Counted from the stretch's first letter, positions 7,858 to 16,195 are shown. The stretch: DNA of 64,000 bases from Modicisalibacter xianhensis (GCF_900113605.1 NZ_FOPY01000004.1:124001-188000), one strand, 5' to 3'. The notes: generated from the sequence alone by a model not told the origin. Translations and numbers: made by a program.

Positions 7858-8082
7858 ATGAGCGAGCCAGCAAAAGCCGATCACACGCTCGATGTAGAGG
7901 ATTGTCAGCATATCCTCAGCGAACTGGAGTCGGTAATCAGCGATGCCAAGGCGCTGATGGCGCGTTTCGAGGCTGCCGGCTTCGACGAGTCCCAGCCTGA
8001 TGACTACTTCGCCTTGCACGAGTTGTATACCCGTTCGGTCAAGGAGCAGCAGAAATACACGCAAATTCTGCTCGACCTGTAA
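7858..8082 (+). CDS. Hypothetical protein, 74 aa
   Basis: This is a small acidic helical protein (DVEDCQHILSELESVISDAKALMARFEAAG, then DDYFALHELYTRSVKEQQKYTQILLDL) without signal peptide or membrane span. It begins three bases after the stop of the preceding small gene and is almost certainly co-transcribed and coupled with it. I cannot name a family. The two-helix layout with leucines every three to four residues would suit a flagellar chaperone or an adaptor, but that is only inference. Confidence 0.6.
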   Translation: MSEPAKADHTLDVEDCQHILSELESVISDAKALMARFEAAGFDESQPDDYFALHELYTRSVKEQQKYTQILLDL

Positions 8083-8100
8083 CCTTCCCGCTTTCGACGA

Positions 8101-8127
8101 TCAAGTTTCCCCTCGCCCCGCCGATAG
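8101..8127 (+). promoter_or_regulatory. Sigma-28 promoter of lipoprotein-flgO pair
   Basis: TCAA, 15 bases, GCCGATAG. The spacing is exact and the -10 core is perfect; the -35 has C in place of A at its second base, as also in the flgK promoter. It lies 47 bases upstream of the lipoprotein start. Confidence 0.65.
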
Positions 8128-8173
8128 AACGCTAAAGTGTCTCCAGTATTAGCGATTCAAGAAGGCGTCTCCC

Positions 8174-8857
8174 ATGCCCTACCGGCTGTTCACTCGACCT
8201 CGTAGTCTTCTGGCCTTGCTTGGTGCCGCCCTGCTTGGCGGCTGTGGTTTCAACAACACCCAGGTCCCCATGGCAGCGACCTACCCCTACAGCGAACAGC
8301 GCAAGATGCAGGCGGCGCATCACTGGGAGGTGCTGGCCGCCTACGAAGCCGAGCGGATCACGCGCAGTGCGCGCCTCGAGGGGCAAGCCCTGTTCGTATC
8401 GCAGGCCAGTCAGGACTCGCCCTTTGCCAAAGGGTTCAGTTCGATGCTCGTCACGCATTTGGTCGCCAACGGCGCCCTGGTGCGTACCGACCCGATCGGT
8501 GCCGCCCAGGTCGATTACCAGGTGCAGGTCGTGGAACACGACGATCGCGATTTCATCCGTCCGCCCCGTGGCGCGTTGACGACGATCGCCACCGGCATTG
8601 CCGTGGCAACCTGGCCGATCAATCACTGGAGCGAACCGGCGTTGGCCCTGGTGCCGGCAGCCGCCGGTGTCGATGCCTTCAGTGGTGGCTGGGCAGGTGT
8701 GACCGACAAGGAGGTGATCATCACCACCCAGGTCATCGATGTAAATCGCGTGCTCTATTCTTCGTCCAACGTGTACTACATCAATCCGGAAGACGAAGCG
8801 CATTACCGCGACGAATCAACGTTCCTCAAGACGATTCCCATAACCAATCGCTGGTAA
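8174..8857 (+). CDS. Putative outer-membrane lipoprotein, 227 aa
   Basis: The N-terminus has a basic start, a hydrophobic run and the lipobox LLGGC with the acylated cysteine at residue 24. The next residue is glycine, so sorting to the outer membrane is expected. The body is mixed alpha/beta and contains repeated VEH/ITTQV-type strands; I do not recognise a family. It is 16 bases upstream of a FlgO-family gene and downstream of a sigma-28-type promoter, so a role near the flagellar outer-membrane rings, comparable in place to FlgP or FlgT of Vibrio, is plausible but unproven. Confidence 0.75.
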   Translation: MPYRLFTRPRSLLALLGAALLGGCGFNNTQVPMAATYPYSEQRKMQAAHHWEVLAAYEAERITRSARLEGQALFVSQASQDSPFAKGFSSMLVTHLVANGALVRTDPIGAAQVDYQVQVVEHDDRDFIRPPRGALTTIATGIAVATWPINHWSEPALALVPAAAGVDAFSGGWAGVTDKEVIITTQVIDVNRVLYSSSNVYYINPEDEAHYRDESTFLKTIPITNRW

Positions 8858-8873
8858 AAAGGAGCCGCGAGAC

Positions 8874-9437
8874 ATGACGACCCCGCTTTGGCGCAACCGT
8901 TTTCTGGCCTTGGCCCTGTCCGGCATGCTGGGGCTCTCCCTGGCAGGCTGTGCCACACACGATCCCGCGCCCCTGATCGTCAAGACACCGGAAACGCACA
9001 TGATCGAACTGGTCGAGGAAGCCTCAGCCACTCTGCTGGCGAATACACGGGGTATATCACCTGACAAGCCGATCATCGCAGCCACGTTCGTCGATATCGA
9101 CGACCTGCAGCGCTCTTCGACGCTGGGCCGTACCCTGTCGGAACTCTTTACATCGGGCCTTGTTCAGGCTGGCCTGACCGTCATCGAAGTGAAGATGCGC
9201 AACAGTCTATTCATCGAACAGAACACCGGTGAGCTGATGCTCTCCCGTGATGTGCAACGTCTTTCCCTGGCGCATGATGCCCAGGCCGTGCTCATCGGCA
9301 CCTATGCGCAAGCGGAGCGTTCCGCCTACGTGAACGTACGCATCGTGCGAGCGCGGGATAACGTCATCCTTGGCGCCACCTCGATCAGGTTGCCGCTGGA
9401 CCGGGACATTCGTGCGCTACTGCCTACCGCCTGGTAA
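8874..9437 (+). CDS. flgO: FlgO-family outer-membrane lipoprotein
   Basis: The 187-residue protein has a signal peptide ending in the lipobox SLAGC (Cys26). The rest matches the FlgO domain: PIIAATFVDIDDLQRSSTLGR, LSELFTSGLVQAGLTVIEVK, then RDVQRLSLAHDAQAVLIGTY and VRIVRARDNVILGATSIRLPL (each quoted in part). In Vibrio, FlgO is an outer-membrane protein needed for stable flagella and motility. It is paired with the preceding lipoprotein gene and shares its promoter. The symbol is used for the family; function in this organism is by analogy. Confidence 0.8.
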   Translation: MTTPLWRNRFLALALSGMLGLSLAGCATHDPAPLIVKTPETHMIELVEEASATLLANTRGISPDKPIIAATFVDIDDLQRSSTLGRTLSELFTSGLVQAGLTVIEVKMRNSLFIEQNTGELMLSRDVQRLSLAHDAQAVLIGTYAQAERSAYVNVRIVRARDNVILGATSIRLPLDRDIRALLPTAW

Positions 9438-9447
9438 CCAGGCCCGC

Positions 9448-9474
9448 TAAATTTTGCGGCACGCTTGCCGATAA
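9448..9474 (+). promoter_or_regulatory. Perfect sigma-28 promoter before nuclease-fold gene and flaG
   Basis: TAAA, exactly 15 bases, GCCGATAA: an unbroken match to the FliA consensus. It starts 8 bases after the stop of flgO and lies about 85 bases upstream of the next ATG. Confidence 0.88.
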
Positions 9475-9494
9475 CGATGGTTAAGACAGGGTCC

Positions 9495-9525
9495 TGCCTG
9501 CGATGCCGCTGAGGCAGCGCAGGCA
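9495..9525 (+). other. Hairpin in the 5' leader of the nuclease-fold gene
   Basis: TGCCTGCG pairs with CGCAGGCA, and inside it TGCC pairs with GGCA around GCTGA, giving a 12-bp stem with one opposed A-G. It falls in the transcript about 15 bases after the expected sigma-28 start site and 35 bases before the ATG. There is no T-run, so it is not an intrinsic terminator. Confidence 0.55.
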
Positions 9526-9559
9526 TGTTCGATAACGACAACAACTCACGGTACGCACA

Positions 9560-10042
9560 ATGACACTTTCCCAGGCGCTGGAGGCATCGGCTCACCATCC
9601 GTTCACCGGGGCACTCGACACTGCCGTGCACTCGCTCATCGACAGGGACCGCTACCTGCTCGGGAACGCCAGGGTCAACGAGCGAGCCCTGTCCTTTCGC
9701 CTTGCGCTTCACCTGCAGGCGCAACTGCCCGACTGGGATGTGGATTGCGAATACAACGGCTGGAATACGCCGTGTCATGCCATGAAGCATGTAGTGACGC
9801 CCACGCATGCCGCAGCCACCGAGGCGCGCACTATTTACCCCGATATCGCCGTGCATCGGCGCGACACCGGGCACAACCTGGCGCTGATCGAGGTCGTCAA
9901 GAGCGAAAGCCGTTTTGGCCACCATCAGGACGTGAAAAAACTGAAGGCCTACAAGGCCCAGATGGGTTACGAATTTGCCCTGCTGCTGACACTCGGCGTC
10001 GGAGTCGATGCCGGCACGCATCATGTTGAAGTCATCGTGTGA
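9560..10042 (+). CDS. Hypothetical protein with PD-(D/E)XK nuclease-like fold
   Basis: This 160-residue soluble protein has an ordered set of marks of the PD-(D/E)XK phosphodiesterase fold: a helix with E41 (VNERALSFRLALHLQ), strand PDIAVHRR with P94-D95, then NLALIEVVKSES with E111 and K114, and a helix DVKKLKAYK. The lysine is one residue later than in the canonical E-x-K (here E-V-V-K), so catalysis is uncertain. It sits between flgO and flaG behind a perfect sigma-28 promoter and ends 51 bases before flaG. No modification or defence partner is present. Function is unknown. Confidence 0.6.
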   Translation: MTLSQALEASAHHPFTGALDTAVHSLIDRDRYLLGNARVNERALSFRLALHLQAQLPDWDVDCEYNGWNTPCHAMKHVVTPTHAAATEARTIYPDIAVHRRDTGHNLALIEVVKSESRFGHHQDVKKLKAYKAQMGYEFALLLTLGVGVDAGTHHVEVIV

Positions 10043-10093
10043 GCGCAGGCGCTCGAACGGTTTCACCTTCCACGCAAGCCATGTAGGGATCGT

Positions 10094-10501
10094 ATGACGT
10101 CGTCACTCATCGAGGCTGCCGCCATGTCAGTCACACCAGACACCTCGGCCACGCCATCCTCCGTCGCGAGACTGACGCCCCACCAGCGTTTGGAAAGCGT
10201 ACTCGCTCACTTGCCAGTTCCGTCGGGCAGTCTCGCTACCGAGCAGGTCAATGCCAGCGACGCTGCCGCGGAATCCTATTATCGTCAACTGCTCGAGCCG
10301 GTGCAGCGAATCAACGACGTCATGCGCAACTACGGCGTCGAGTTTCAGTTGCATGAATTTTCGCAGGGCCAGCGCGTGGTGACACGTATCGTCGACCGTG
10401 ACAGTGGCGAGATTATCAGGCAGATTCCCAGCGAAGAAGTGCTGCGGATTGCCGAATCGCTCGAGCAGATGCAGGGGCGATTGATACAGTTGAAAGCATG
10501 A
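10094..10501 (+). CDS. flaG: Flagellar protein FlaG
   Basis: This is a 135-residue FlaG-family protein. A variable N-terminus is followed by a helix (YYRQLLEPVQRINDVMRNYG) and the conserved FlaG core, FQLHEFSQGQRVVTRIVDRDSGEIIRQIPSEEVLRIAESL (shown here in outline: VVTRIVDRDSGEIIRQIPSE). FlaG proteins affect filament length in Pseudomonas and related bacteria. It is probably transcribed with the preceding nuclease-fold gene from the sigma-28 promoter. An AGGGA ribosome-binding site precedes the ATG at 10094; an internal ATG at 10124 is less likely. Confidence 0.92.
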   Translation: MTSSLIEAAAMSVTPDTSATPSSVARLTPHQRLESVLAHLPVPSGSLATEQVNASDAAAESYYRQLLEPVQRINDVMRNYGVEFQLHEFSQGQRVVTRIVDRDSGEIIRQIPSEEVLRIAESLEQMQGRLIQLKA

Positions 10502-10533
10502 GCCCGCACATTCAGGTAAGACTGAACGAGGCC

Positions 10534-10560
10534 TACGGTTTTTCCGCAAGTTGCCGATAA
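10534..10560 (+). promoter_or_regulatory. Possible sigma-28 promoter of GGDEF-EAL gene
   Basis: A perfect -10 GCCGATAA is preceded at 15 bases by TACG, a degraded -35. It lies 33 bases after the flaG stop and about 195 bases upstream of the GGDEF-EAL start. The weak -35 leaves this uncertain. Confidence 0.45.
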
Positions 10561-10596
10561 CCATAAACAGGAAAACCGATTGGAAATTACGTTCTG

Positions 10597-10742
10597 CCTG
10601 AAAAATCGGCGAGCGATAGCCAGACAAGGCAAAATTGACGAAAGATGGACCGGGCTCGCGCTCGAGTTTACGAGGATAAATGAGCATCTTGAGCCAATTT
10701 TTAACGCTGTATGGGTTAGCGCAGACATTTTTAGACAGAACG
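10597..10742 (+). repeat. Dispersed intergenic repeat, copy B (upstream of GGDEF-EAL gene)
   Basis: This stretch aligns in the same orientation with 13671-13804. Shared blocks in order include a GCGAGCGA/CCGAGCGA block, ACAAGGC, GAGTTTAC, TAAATGAGCA, TTTTTAACGC/TTTTCAACGC and GCGCAG. TTTAC and TAAA facing each other form a small inverted repeat. The two copies are diverged, with a 12-base length difference. It occupies the leader of the GGDEF-EAL gene. Confidence 0.6.
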
Positions 10743-10755
10743 TAGATAAGGCTGC

Positions 10756-13566
10756 ATGGAAGACACCAGACCGGGCAAACCAATGACACAACAGGACACG
10801 CCACCTAACAGCAGCGCTCGGCACCGGGCGGGTGTTCAGGACAGCCTGCGTCTTGCTGCACTGCAGTCGACCGGCCTGCTCGACACACCGCAAGAGTCGC
10901 GCTTCGATGCATTGACGCAGTTGGCTTGCCGGCTTTTCGACGTGCCTATCGCCCTGGTCAGCCTGGTCGATAACAAACGGCAGTGGTTCAAGTCCCGTTG
11001 CGGCCTGGACGCCGAAGAAACGCCCGTGGAACAGGCCTTCTGCGCGCACGCCATCGAGTCGAACGTCTTGCTGGTAATCAACGACGCCACGCAAGACGAA
11101 CGCTTCCAGGACAACCCGCTGGTTACCGGCCCGCCGCATATCCGTTTTTATGCGGGTGCGCCCATCTATGGGCGCAGCAACATGCCGCTCGGCACGTTCT
11201 GCATCATCAGCGATACGCCCCGTGAACTCAGCGACAGCGAAACCGAGACACTACGCAGCCTGGCCCGCCTGGTGACCATCGAGATCGCCCATGGCATGGA
11301 GTTTCCCCTCCTGGCGCCCTCATCGCAGGGCGAAGCTGCCTTGCGCCCGACGGTCGAGGCGTTGATCAACCGAGCGGAACAGCGCCATCTCGCTGGCACG
11401 CCGCCGCGCCTGGCACTGCTCGAGTTGCTCGACGACCTGCTGCGCCTGCTGCAATGCCAGTATGGGCTCGTCGGTGAGGTGCAGCACATCGAAACGACGC
11501 CAATACTGGAGATCATTGGTATGTCGTTTGGCGATGTCACCGAAAAGATGCATGAGTTCTTCATGCACGGCAGACGCCGCTTGAGTCTGCCCCTCATCGA
11601 TGCCATCACTGGCGGGCGTTTCGCGAAATCGGAGATCCAGGTGTTCGATGGCTGCGATTTTGCCGCCATCATGGAGAAGCTGCCGGCCAATCATCCCCCG
11701 CTCGATAATGCGCTGATGATCCCCTTCGTCTCGGGTGACAGAAACATTGGCGTGATGCTGCTAGCCAACCGCGATGGAGGATTCGACAGTATCAGCATGC
11801 AGTGGCTGCTCAAGCCGCTGATGGATGTGGGCAGCCGATTGTTGCTGTCGCTGCAGGAAGAACAGGAAAAGGCGGCGCTGCACTCCACCCTCGAGGAGTT
11901 TCGCGCCACGCTGGATGCCACACTGGACCTGATCCTGATCTTCGACGAGCAGACGCAGCGTTTCACCTACTGCAATCAGGGCGCGCTGGAGCACTTGGGA
12001 TACACTCATCAGGAGTTTCAGGCCATGGCGCCGGCAGAGCTGCTGGATGCGCATAATGCCGAGGGGCTGACCAGCCGCCTGGCTCCGCTCAAGCAACACA
12101 TGCGCTCCATCAGGCTGACCACCACCCTGCGTTGCCGCAATGGCGATACCCTGCCCGTGCAAGCCGTGGTCCAGCGCATCGAGCACCCGGGCTCGGGCAG
12201 AACCAACTATGTGATTGTCGCCCGGGACCTGCGCGAATCGCTCAAGGCCCAGCAGGAAATCGACTGGATCACCTACCACGACCCCTTGACGCGTCAGCTC
12301 AACCGAGCGGGATTTCTGCACTCGCTTGCGGACAACACGCCACATGCCAACGACCTGGCGCCGCTTCAAATGGTGCTGGTGTGCGGCATCGACCGCTTCA
12401 AGCGGCTCAACGATGCACATGGCACGGCCGTAGCCGACAAGGTACTGTGCGAGCTGGCCGAGTCCCTGGCCAGTGCGCTGGCCAGTTATCCCAATGCCCT
12501 GCTCGGGCGCTTGGGCGGTGATGAGTTCGCCATCAGCGTCAACCTGCCGCACGACAGCAACGCGGTGCATCTCGCCGACTGGCTGCGCCAGCAGGTCGAA
12601 CAGTATCGGTTCTCGATAGTCGATGGACTGCAACTGACAGTCAGCGCCGGACTCGCCACCTCCACGGGCGGCAAGGTGCAACCCGAGGAACTGCTGCGCC
12701 GCGCCAATGCCGCACTGGTGCGGGCCAAACGGCAAGGGCGCAACCGGGTACGCCAGTACATCAGCGGCATGCTCGACGAGGCCAGCCGACACCAGACGAT
12801 CGAACGGCGCCTGTCGGGGGCCTTTGCACGCGGCGACTTCCACCTGTTCTTCCAGCCGCAATGGCTATTGTCGGACCTGTCCGCGCCCATCGGTGCGGAG
12901 GTTCTGCTGCGCTGGCGGGATGCCGAGCTGGATTCCATCGGCCCCGATGTGTTCATTCCGATTCTCGAGGAAAGCGGCATGATGGTCGAGGTCGGGCGCT
13001 GGATCATCGACCAGGCGCTGGATCACCTGAAGGCCAACCGGGAGCGCCTGCCGGAGGACTTTTTCCTCAGTGTCAATGTCAGTGCCATCCAGTTGATGGA
13101 CGATGCACACTTGGCGGACCATGTCATCGAGGCCCTGCAGCGTCGCAACCTGCCGACGAGCGTGCTCGAGCTGGAAATCACCGAGACGGCGCTGATCCAG
13201 TCGCCCCACTGGGTCGGTCAGCAACTGCAAGCACTGTACGAACAGGGTATCTGTATCGCCCTGGACGATTTCGGCACCGGCTTCTCGTCGCTCTCGCACC
13301 TGAAGCAATTCCCGTTCGATACGGTCAAGATCGACAAGTCGTTCATCGCCGGCCTGCCCGATTCCGCTGAAGACCGCGCCATCATCGAGTCGCTGCTGAC
13401 GCTTTGCCGTGGTTTCGGCCGCGATGTCTGCGCCGAAGGCATCGAAACCCATGCCCAGCTCGATTTCCTGCGCCGCCTCAACTGCGCTCGCGCCCAAGGC
13501 TACCTGCTCGCCCGCCCCAGCCCCGAGCTTCCCTACAATCTGCCGGTAAAAGAACTCGACCTTTGA
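10756..13566 (+). CDS. GAF-GAF-PAS-GGDEF-EAL cyclic-di-GMP turnover protein
   Basis: This is a 936-residue cytoplasmic protein without membrane spans. It has an N-terminal GAF domain (residues 25-185, with VSLVDNKRQWFKSRCGL), a second GAF-like domain (about 205-370), a coiled coil, a PAS domain (about 380-500), GGDEF (about 510-670, intact GGDEF at 587-591) and EAL (about 680-930; signature E715-V-L-L-R, and DDFGTGFSSL at 836-845). Both catalytic signatures look intact, and no RxxD inhibitory site precedes GGDEF. It could make and degrade c-di-GMP, the second messenger that switches motility to attachment. Its place between flaG and fliE and the sigma-28-like site suggest flagellar control. 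ATG 10756 has AAGG upstream; 10783 is an alternative. Confidence 0.9.
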   Translation: MEDTRPGKPMTQQDTPPNSSARHRAGVQDSLRLAALQSTGLLDTPQESRFDALTQLACRLFDVPIALVSLVDNKRQWFKSRCGLDAEETPVEQAFCAHAIESNVLLVINDATQDERFQDNPLVTGPPHIRFYAGAPIYGRSNMPLGTFCIISDTPRELSDSETETLRSLARLVTIEIAHGMEFPLLAPSSQGEAALRPTVEALINRAEQRHLAGTPPRLALLELLDDLLRLLQCQYGLVGEVQHIETTPILEIIGMSFGDVTEKMHEFFMHGRRRLSLPLIDAITGGRFAKSEIQVFDGCDFAAIMEKLPANHPPLDNALMIPFVSGDRNIGVMLLANRDGGFDSISMQWLLKPLMDVGSRLLLSLQEEQEKAALHSTLEEFRATLDATLDLILIFDEQTQRFTYCNQGALEHLGYTHQEFQAMAPAELLDAHNAEGLTSRLAPLKQHMRSIRLTTTLRCRNGDTLPVQAVVQRIEHPGSGRTNYVIVARDLRESLKAQQEIDWITYHDPLTRQLNRAGFLHSLADNTPHANDLAPLQMVLVCGIDRFKRLNDAHGTAVADKVLCELAESLASALASYPNALLGRLGGDEFAISVNLPHDSNAVHLADWLRQQVEQYRFSIVDGLQLTVSAGLATSTGGKVQPEELLRRANAALVRAKRQGRNRVRQYISGMLDEASRHQTIERRLSGAFARGDFHLFFQPQWLLSDLSAPIGAEVLLRWRDAELDSIGPDVFIPILEESGMMVEVGRWIIDQALDHLKANRERLPEDFFLSVNVSAIQLMDDAHLADHVIEALQRRNLPTSVLELEITETALIQSPHWVGQQLQALYEQGICIALDDFGTGFSSLSHLKQFPFDTVKIDKSFIAGLPDSAEDRAIIESLLTLCRGFGRDVCAEGIETHAQLDFLRRLNCARAQGYLLARPSPELPYNLPVKELDL

Positions 13567-13582
13567 ACGCCCAAACAAAATC

Positions 13583-13606
13583 GCCAGTGCTCTTTCGAAC
13601 ACTGGC
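13583..13606. terminator. Hairpin between GGDEF-EAL gene and fliE
   Basis: GCCAGTG and CACTGGC form a 7-bp stem with a 10-base loop. On the minus strand it is followed by a T-rich run (GATTTTGTTT), so it may end leftward transcripts from fliE as well as those of the GGDEF-EAL gene. Confidence 0.55.
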
Positions 13607-13670
13607 GGTTTGGCAGAAAAGTCGGAAGTCGATCATTATGAGCAGTGCTCAATCGCTTAGCTCAGGTCTT

Positions 13671-13804
13671 ATTCGAAAAGGCGCCGAGCGACGCTTGGTA
13701 CAAGGCGAAAAAAGCCGCAAGGGCGGAGTTTACATGTCGTAAATGAGCACCTTAAGGCTGTTTTCAACGCCGTAGCAGCGAGCGCAGGCCCTTTTCGGAA
13801 AGAC
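13671..13804 (+). repeat. Dispersed intergenic repeat, copy A
   Basis: Same family and orientation as the copy at 10597-10742. It contains the inverted repeat TTTAC-N5-GTAAA (13730-13743 region) followed by ATGAGCA, TTTTCAACGC and a GCGCAGG block. It ends two bases before the fliE stop codon. No coding frame runs through it. Confidence 0.6.
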
Positions 13805-13805
13805 C

Positions 13806-14135
13806 CTACACCTGCATGTTCATGATGTCCTTGTACGCCGTCACCAGCCGGTTCCTTGTCTGCACCCCCATCTGAAACCCGACGCTGGCTTTCTGCATGT
13901 CGACCATCACGTCATTCAGCGCCACGCCCGGGTCACCCGACTGGAACGCCTTGAGCTTGGCATCTGCCGTCTGCTGCAGGCGATTGATGCGCTGGATCGA
14001 GGACTGCAATTCACTGGCGAAACCGCCCTGACCGACGGCCGTCGCGACGTGTTGCCCTTTTGCCGCCTGGCCGGCGGCTTGCGTGGCCAGACTCTGCATC
14101 TGGTTCAGAGCGGATTGAATGGCAGGTGTCGACAT
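13806..14135 (-). CDS. fliE: Flagellar hook-basal body protein FliE
   Basis: FliE joins the MS ring to the proximal rod. At 109 residues it has the normal length. The C-terminal part (GVALNDVMVDMQKASVGFQMGVQTRNRLVTAYKDIMNMQV, shown in outline) carries the family motif MxxxQKAxVxFQxxxxxRNKLVxAYxEIMxMxV. It stands alone on the minus strand, divergent from fliFGHIJK, with an AGGAAG ribosome-binding site. Confidence 0.97.
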   Translation of the reverse strand: MSTPAIQSALNQMQSLATQAAGQAAKGQHVATAVGQGGFASELQSSIQRINRLQQTADAKLKAFQSGDPGVALNDVMVDMQKASVGFQMGVQTRNRLVTAYKDIMNMQV

Positions 14136-14449
14136 GCAATGGCTTCCTGGCGGATTACGAATGATGGCAAGCCTACCAAGCCCCCGGAATCGTCATGTCG
14201 GTAAATGATAGAGAAAAAAGGGGCTTTTCTTCCCTTTAGCCTTGCCGTCCCTACGCATAATGGCACCCATCACCCGACCGCCCATGCCTGACACCCCCGT
14301 TAGCGGGACAACCTGACAGGCGCAGGGCGATGAACCGAGACGGATGCTGGAGCCGGACACCGAATGCACTCTGGACCGACCCGCGGCTACCGGGCCGACA
14401 TCGTTACCACCGCCCAGACGGGCTTCATTGATTTCGCCGGGAGGCGCGC
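14136..14449. promoter_or_regulatory. Divergent intergenic region fliE / fliF
   Basis: This 314-base gap separates the divergent fliE and fliF genes and should hold promoters for both. I see no sigma-28 match and no convincing sigma-54 or sigma-70 box. The only clear structure is a CCCG-TTAG-CGGG mini-hairpin near 14298. The fliF end carries a GGGAGG ribosome-binding site. Confidence 0.4.
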
Positions 14450-16195
14450 ATGACCGACGCCGTTTCGGCCAGCCAGACGACACCCCCGCAAAACGGACGT
14501 GACAAGGCGGCCAACACCAAGGGGGGGCAAATGTCAGGCGTCATGTCTTCATTGCGCAGTAACCCCCGCATTCCCTTGCTCATTGCCGGGGCGGCAGCGA
14601 TTGCCATCGTTGCAGCGTTGTTGCTGTGGGCCCGTGCCCCCGACTACCGCGTGCTGTACAGCAACCTCAGCGACGCCGATGGCGGGCGTATCGTCAACGA
14701 GCTGGATACGCGTGGCATTCCCTATCGCTTCACCGAAGGCGGTGGAGCCTTGCTGGTTCCCGGCGACCAGGTACATGCGCTGCGCCTGCAATTGGCAGAG
14801 CAAGGCTTGCCCCAGGCAGGCGATGTCGGTTTCGAGCTGATGGACAACCAAGCGTTCGGGATCAGCCAGTTCGCCGAGCAGATCAACTACCAGCGCGGCC
14901 TTGAAGGCGAGCTGGCACGCTCCATGGAATCACTGGGGCCGGTCGCCCACGCGCGCATTCATCTGGCCATGGCCAAGCAGTCGGTCTTCGTACGGGAAAA
15001 CGAACCAGCCAAGGCCTCGGTCGTGCTCACCCTGCACCCCGGTCGCACGTTAAGCGATGGTCAGATCAGCTCTATCGTTCACATGGTTTCCAGCAGCGTA
15101 CCGGAGCTGTCCGCCGACGCGGTGACCGTCGTCGACCAGGCCGGCCGTTTGCTTTCGCAGAGCGGCGGTAGCCTGGGCAGCCTGAACGGCACGCAACTGG
15201 ATTATGTGCAGGAAATCGAGCGCTCCTACCAGATGCGTATCGAGCGCATCCTGGCGCCGATTTTGGGCGCCACCAACATCCGTGCCCAGGTGGCCGCCGA
15301 TGTCGATTTCTCCACCCGCGAACAGACCGCCGAACGGTATGGCCCCAACCAGGGCAACAACGCCGCTGCCGTGCGCAGCCGTCAGCTCAACGAGAACTAT
15401 ACCGGTGGCGACGAGCTGGCCATGGGCGTACCGGGTGCGCTGACCAATACCCCGCCGGGCGTCGCGCCGTCACCCATCGACGAAGGCCAACCGGCCGAAG
15501 GCGAGGACGCTGCCGAAGGCAATACGGAAACTACGCAAGCGACCACTCCCCCGAGTCGTCTGAACCGTGGCGACGTGGTCAATTATGAAGTCGACCGCAG
15601 CGTCGAGCATATCCAATACCAGCGCGGCCAGGTCGAGCGCCTGTCTGCCGCGGTGGTCATCAACTACCGCGATACCGTCAACGACGAAGGCAAGCCGGTA
15701 CGCGCGCCGCTCAGCGAGGCGGAACTGGAGCAGATCGAGCGCCTGATCAAGCAGGCCATGGGCTTCTCCGAAGCGCGCGGCGATGAGCTGGCACTGGTCA
15801 ACAGCGCCTTTGCACAGAACGCGACTGGCGCCGAGCCGCTGCCGTGGTGGCAGACACCGCAGGCCATCGAGCTGGGCATGACCCTGGGCCGTTACCTGCT
15901 GGTCGCACTCGCTGCCCTGTTCCTGTGGTTCATGGTACTGCGCCCGATGGTCAAGCGTTACAGCCAGCCGGCAACCGCGTCCAGCCTGGCAATGGACAAC
16001 CTGTCCAACGCCCCGGCGACCGCTATCGGCACGTCAGATGAGGATGATGAGGATAACATCGAGGAGAGCTCACCCCGTCGCCGTCGCAAGGCCAACGCCT
16101 ACGAGCAGCACCTCAAGCAAGCCCGTGAAATGGCCCTGGAAGACCCCCGTATGGTCGCCATCGTTGTCAAGAGCTGGATGAACGAAAATGAGTAA
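14450..16195 (+). CDS. fliF: Flagellar MS-ring protein FliF
   Basis: This 581-residue inner-membrane protein forms the MS ring, the base of the flagellum. It has a first membrane segment near residues 43-62 ([20 protein letters not shown]), the ring-building motifs ([41 protein letters not shown], in part), and a second membrane segment near residues 480-500. An acidic linker ([10 protein letters not shown]) precedes the C-terminal FliG-binding helix. It heads fliFGHIJK and overlaps fliG by 8 bases. Confidence 0.98.
   Translation: MTDAVSASQTTPPQNGRDKAANTKGGQMSGVMSSLRSNPRIPLLIAGAAAIAIVAALLLWARAPDYRVLYSNLSDADGGRIVNELDTRGIPYRFTEGGGALLVPGDQVHALRLQLAEQGLPQAGDVGFELMDNQAFGISQFAEQINYQRGLEGELARSMESLGPVAHARIHLAMAKQSVFVRENEPAKASVVLTLHPGRTLSDGQISSIVHMVSSSVPELSADAVTVVDQAGRLLSQSGGSLGSLNGTQLDYVQEIERSYQMRIERILAPILGATNIRAQVAADVDFSTREQTAERYGPNQGNNAAAVRSRQLNENYTGGDELAMGVPGALTNTPPGVAPSPIDEGQPAEGEDAAEGNTETTQATTPPSRLNRGDVVNYEVDRSVEHIQYQRGQVERLSAAVVINYRDTVNDEGKPVRAPLSEAELEQIERLIKQAMGFSEARGDELALVNSAFAQNATGAEPLPWWQTPQAIELGMTLGRYLLVALAALFLWFMVLRPMVKRYSQPATASSLAMDNLSNAPATAIGTSDEDDEDNIEESSPRRRRKANAYEQHLKQAREMALEDPRMVAIVVKSWMNENE

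Noticed and set aside
10561-10755. Cyclic-di-GMP riboswitch in the leader of the GGDEF-EAL gene
   Set aside because: The conserved GEMM segments are not found; the leader is instead occupied by the dispersed repeat.
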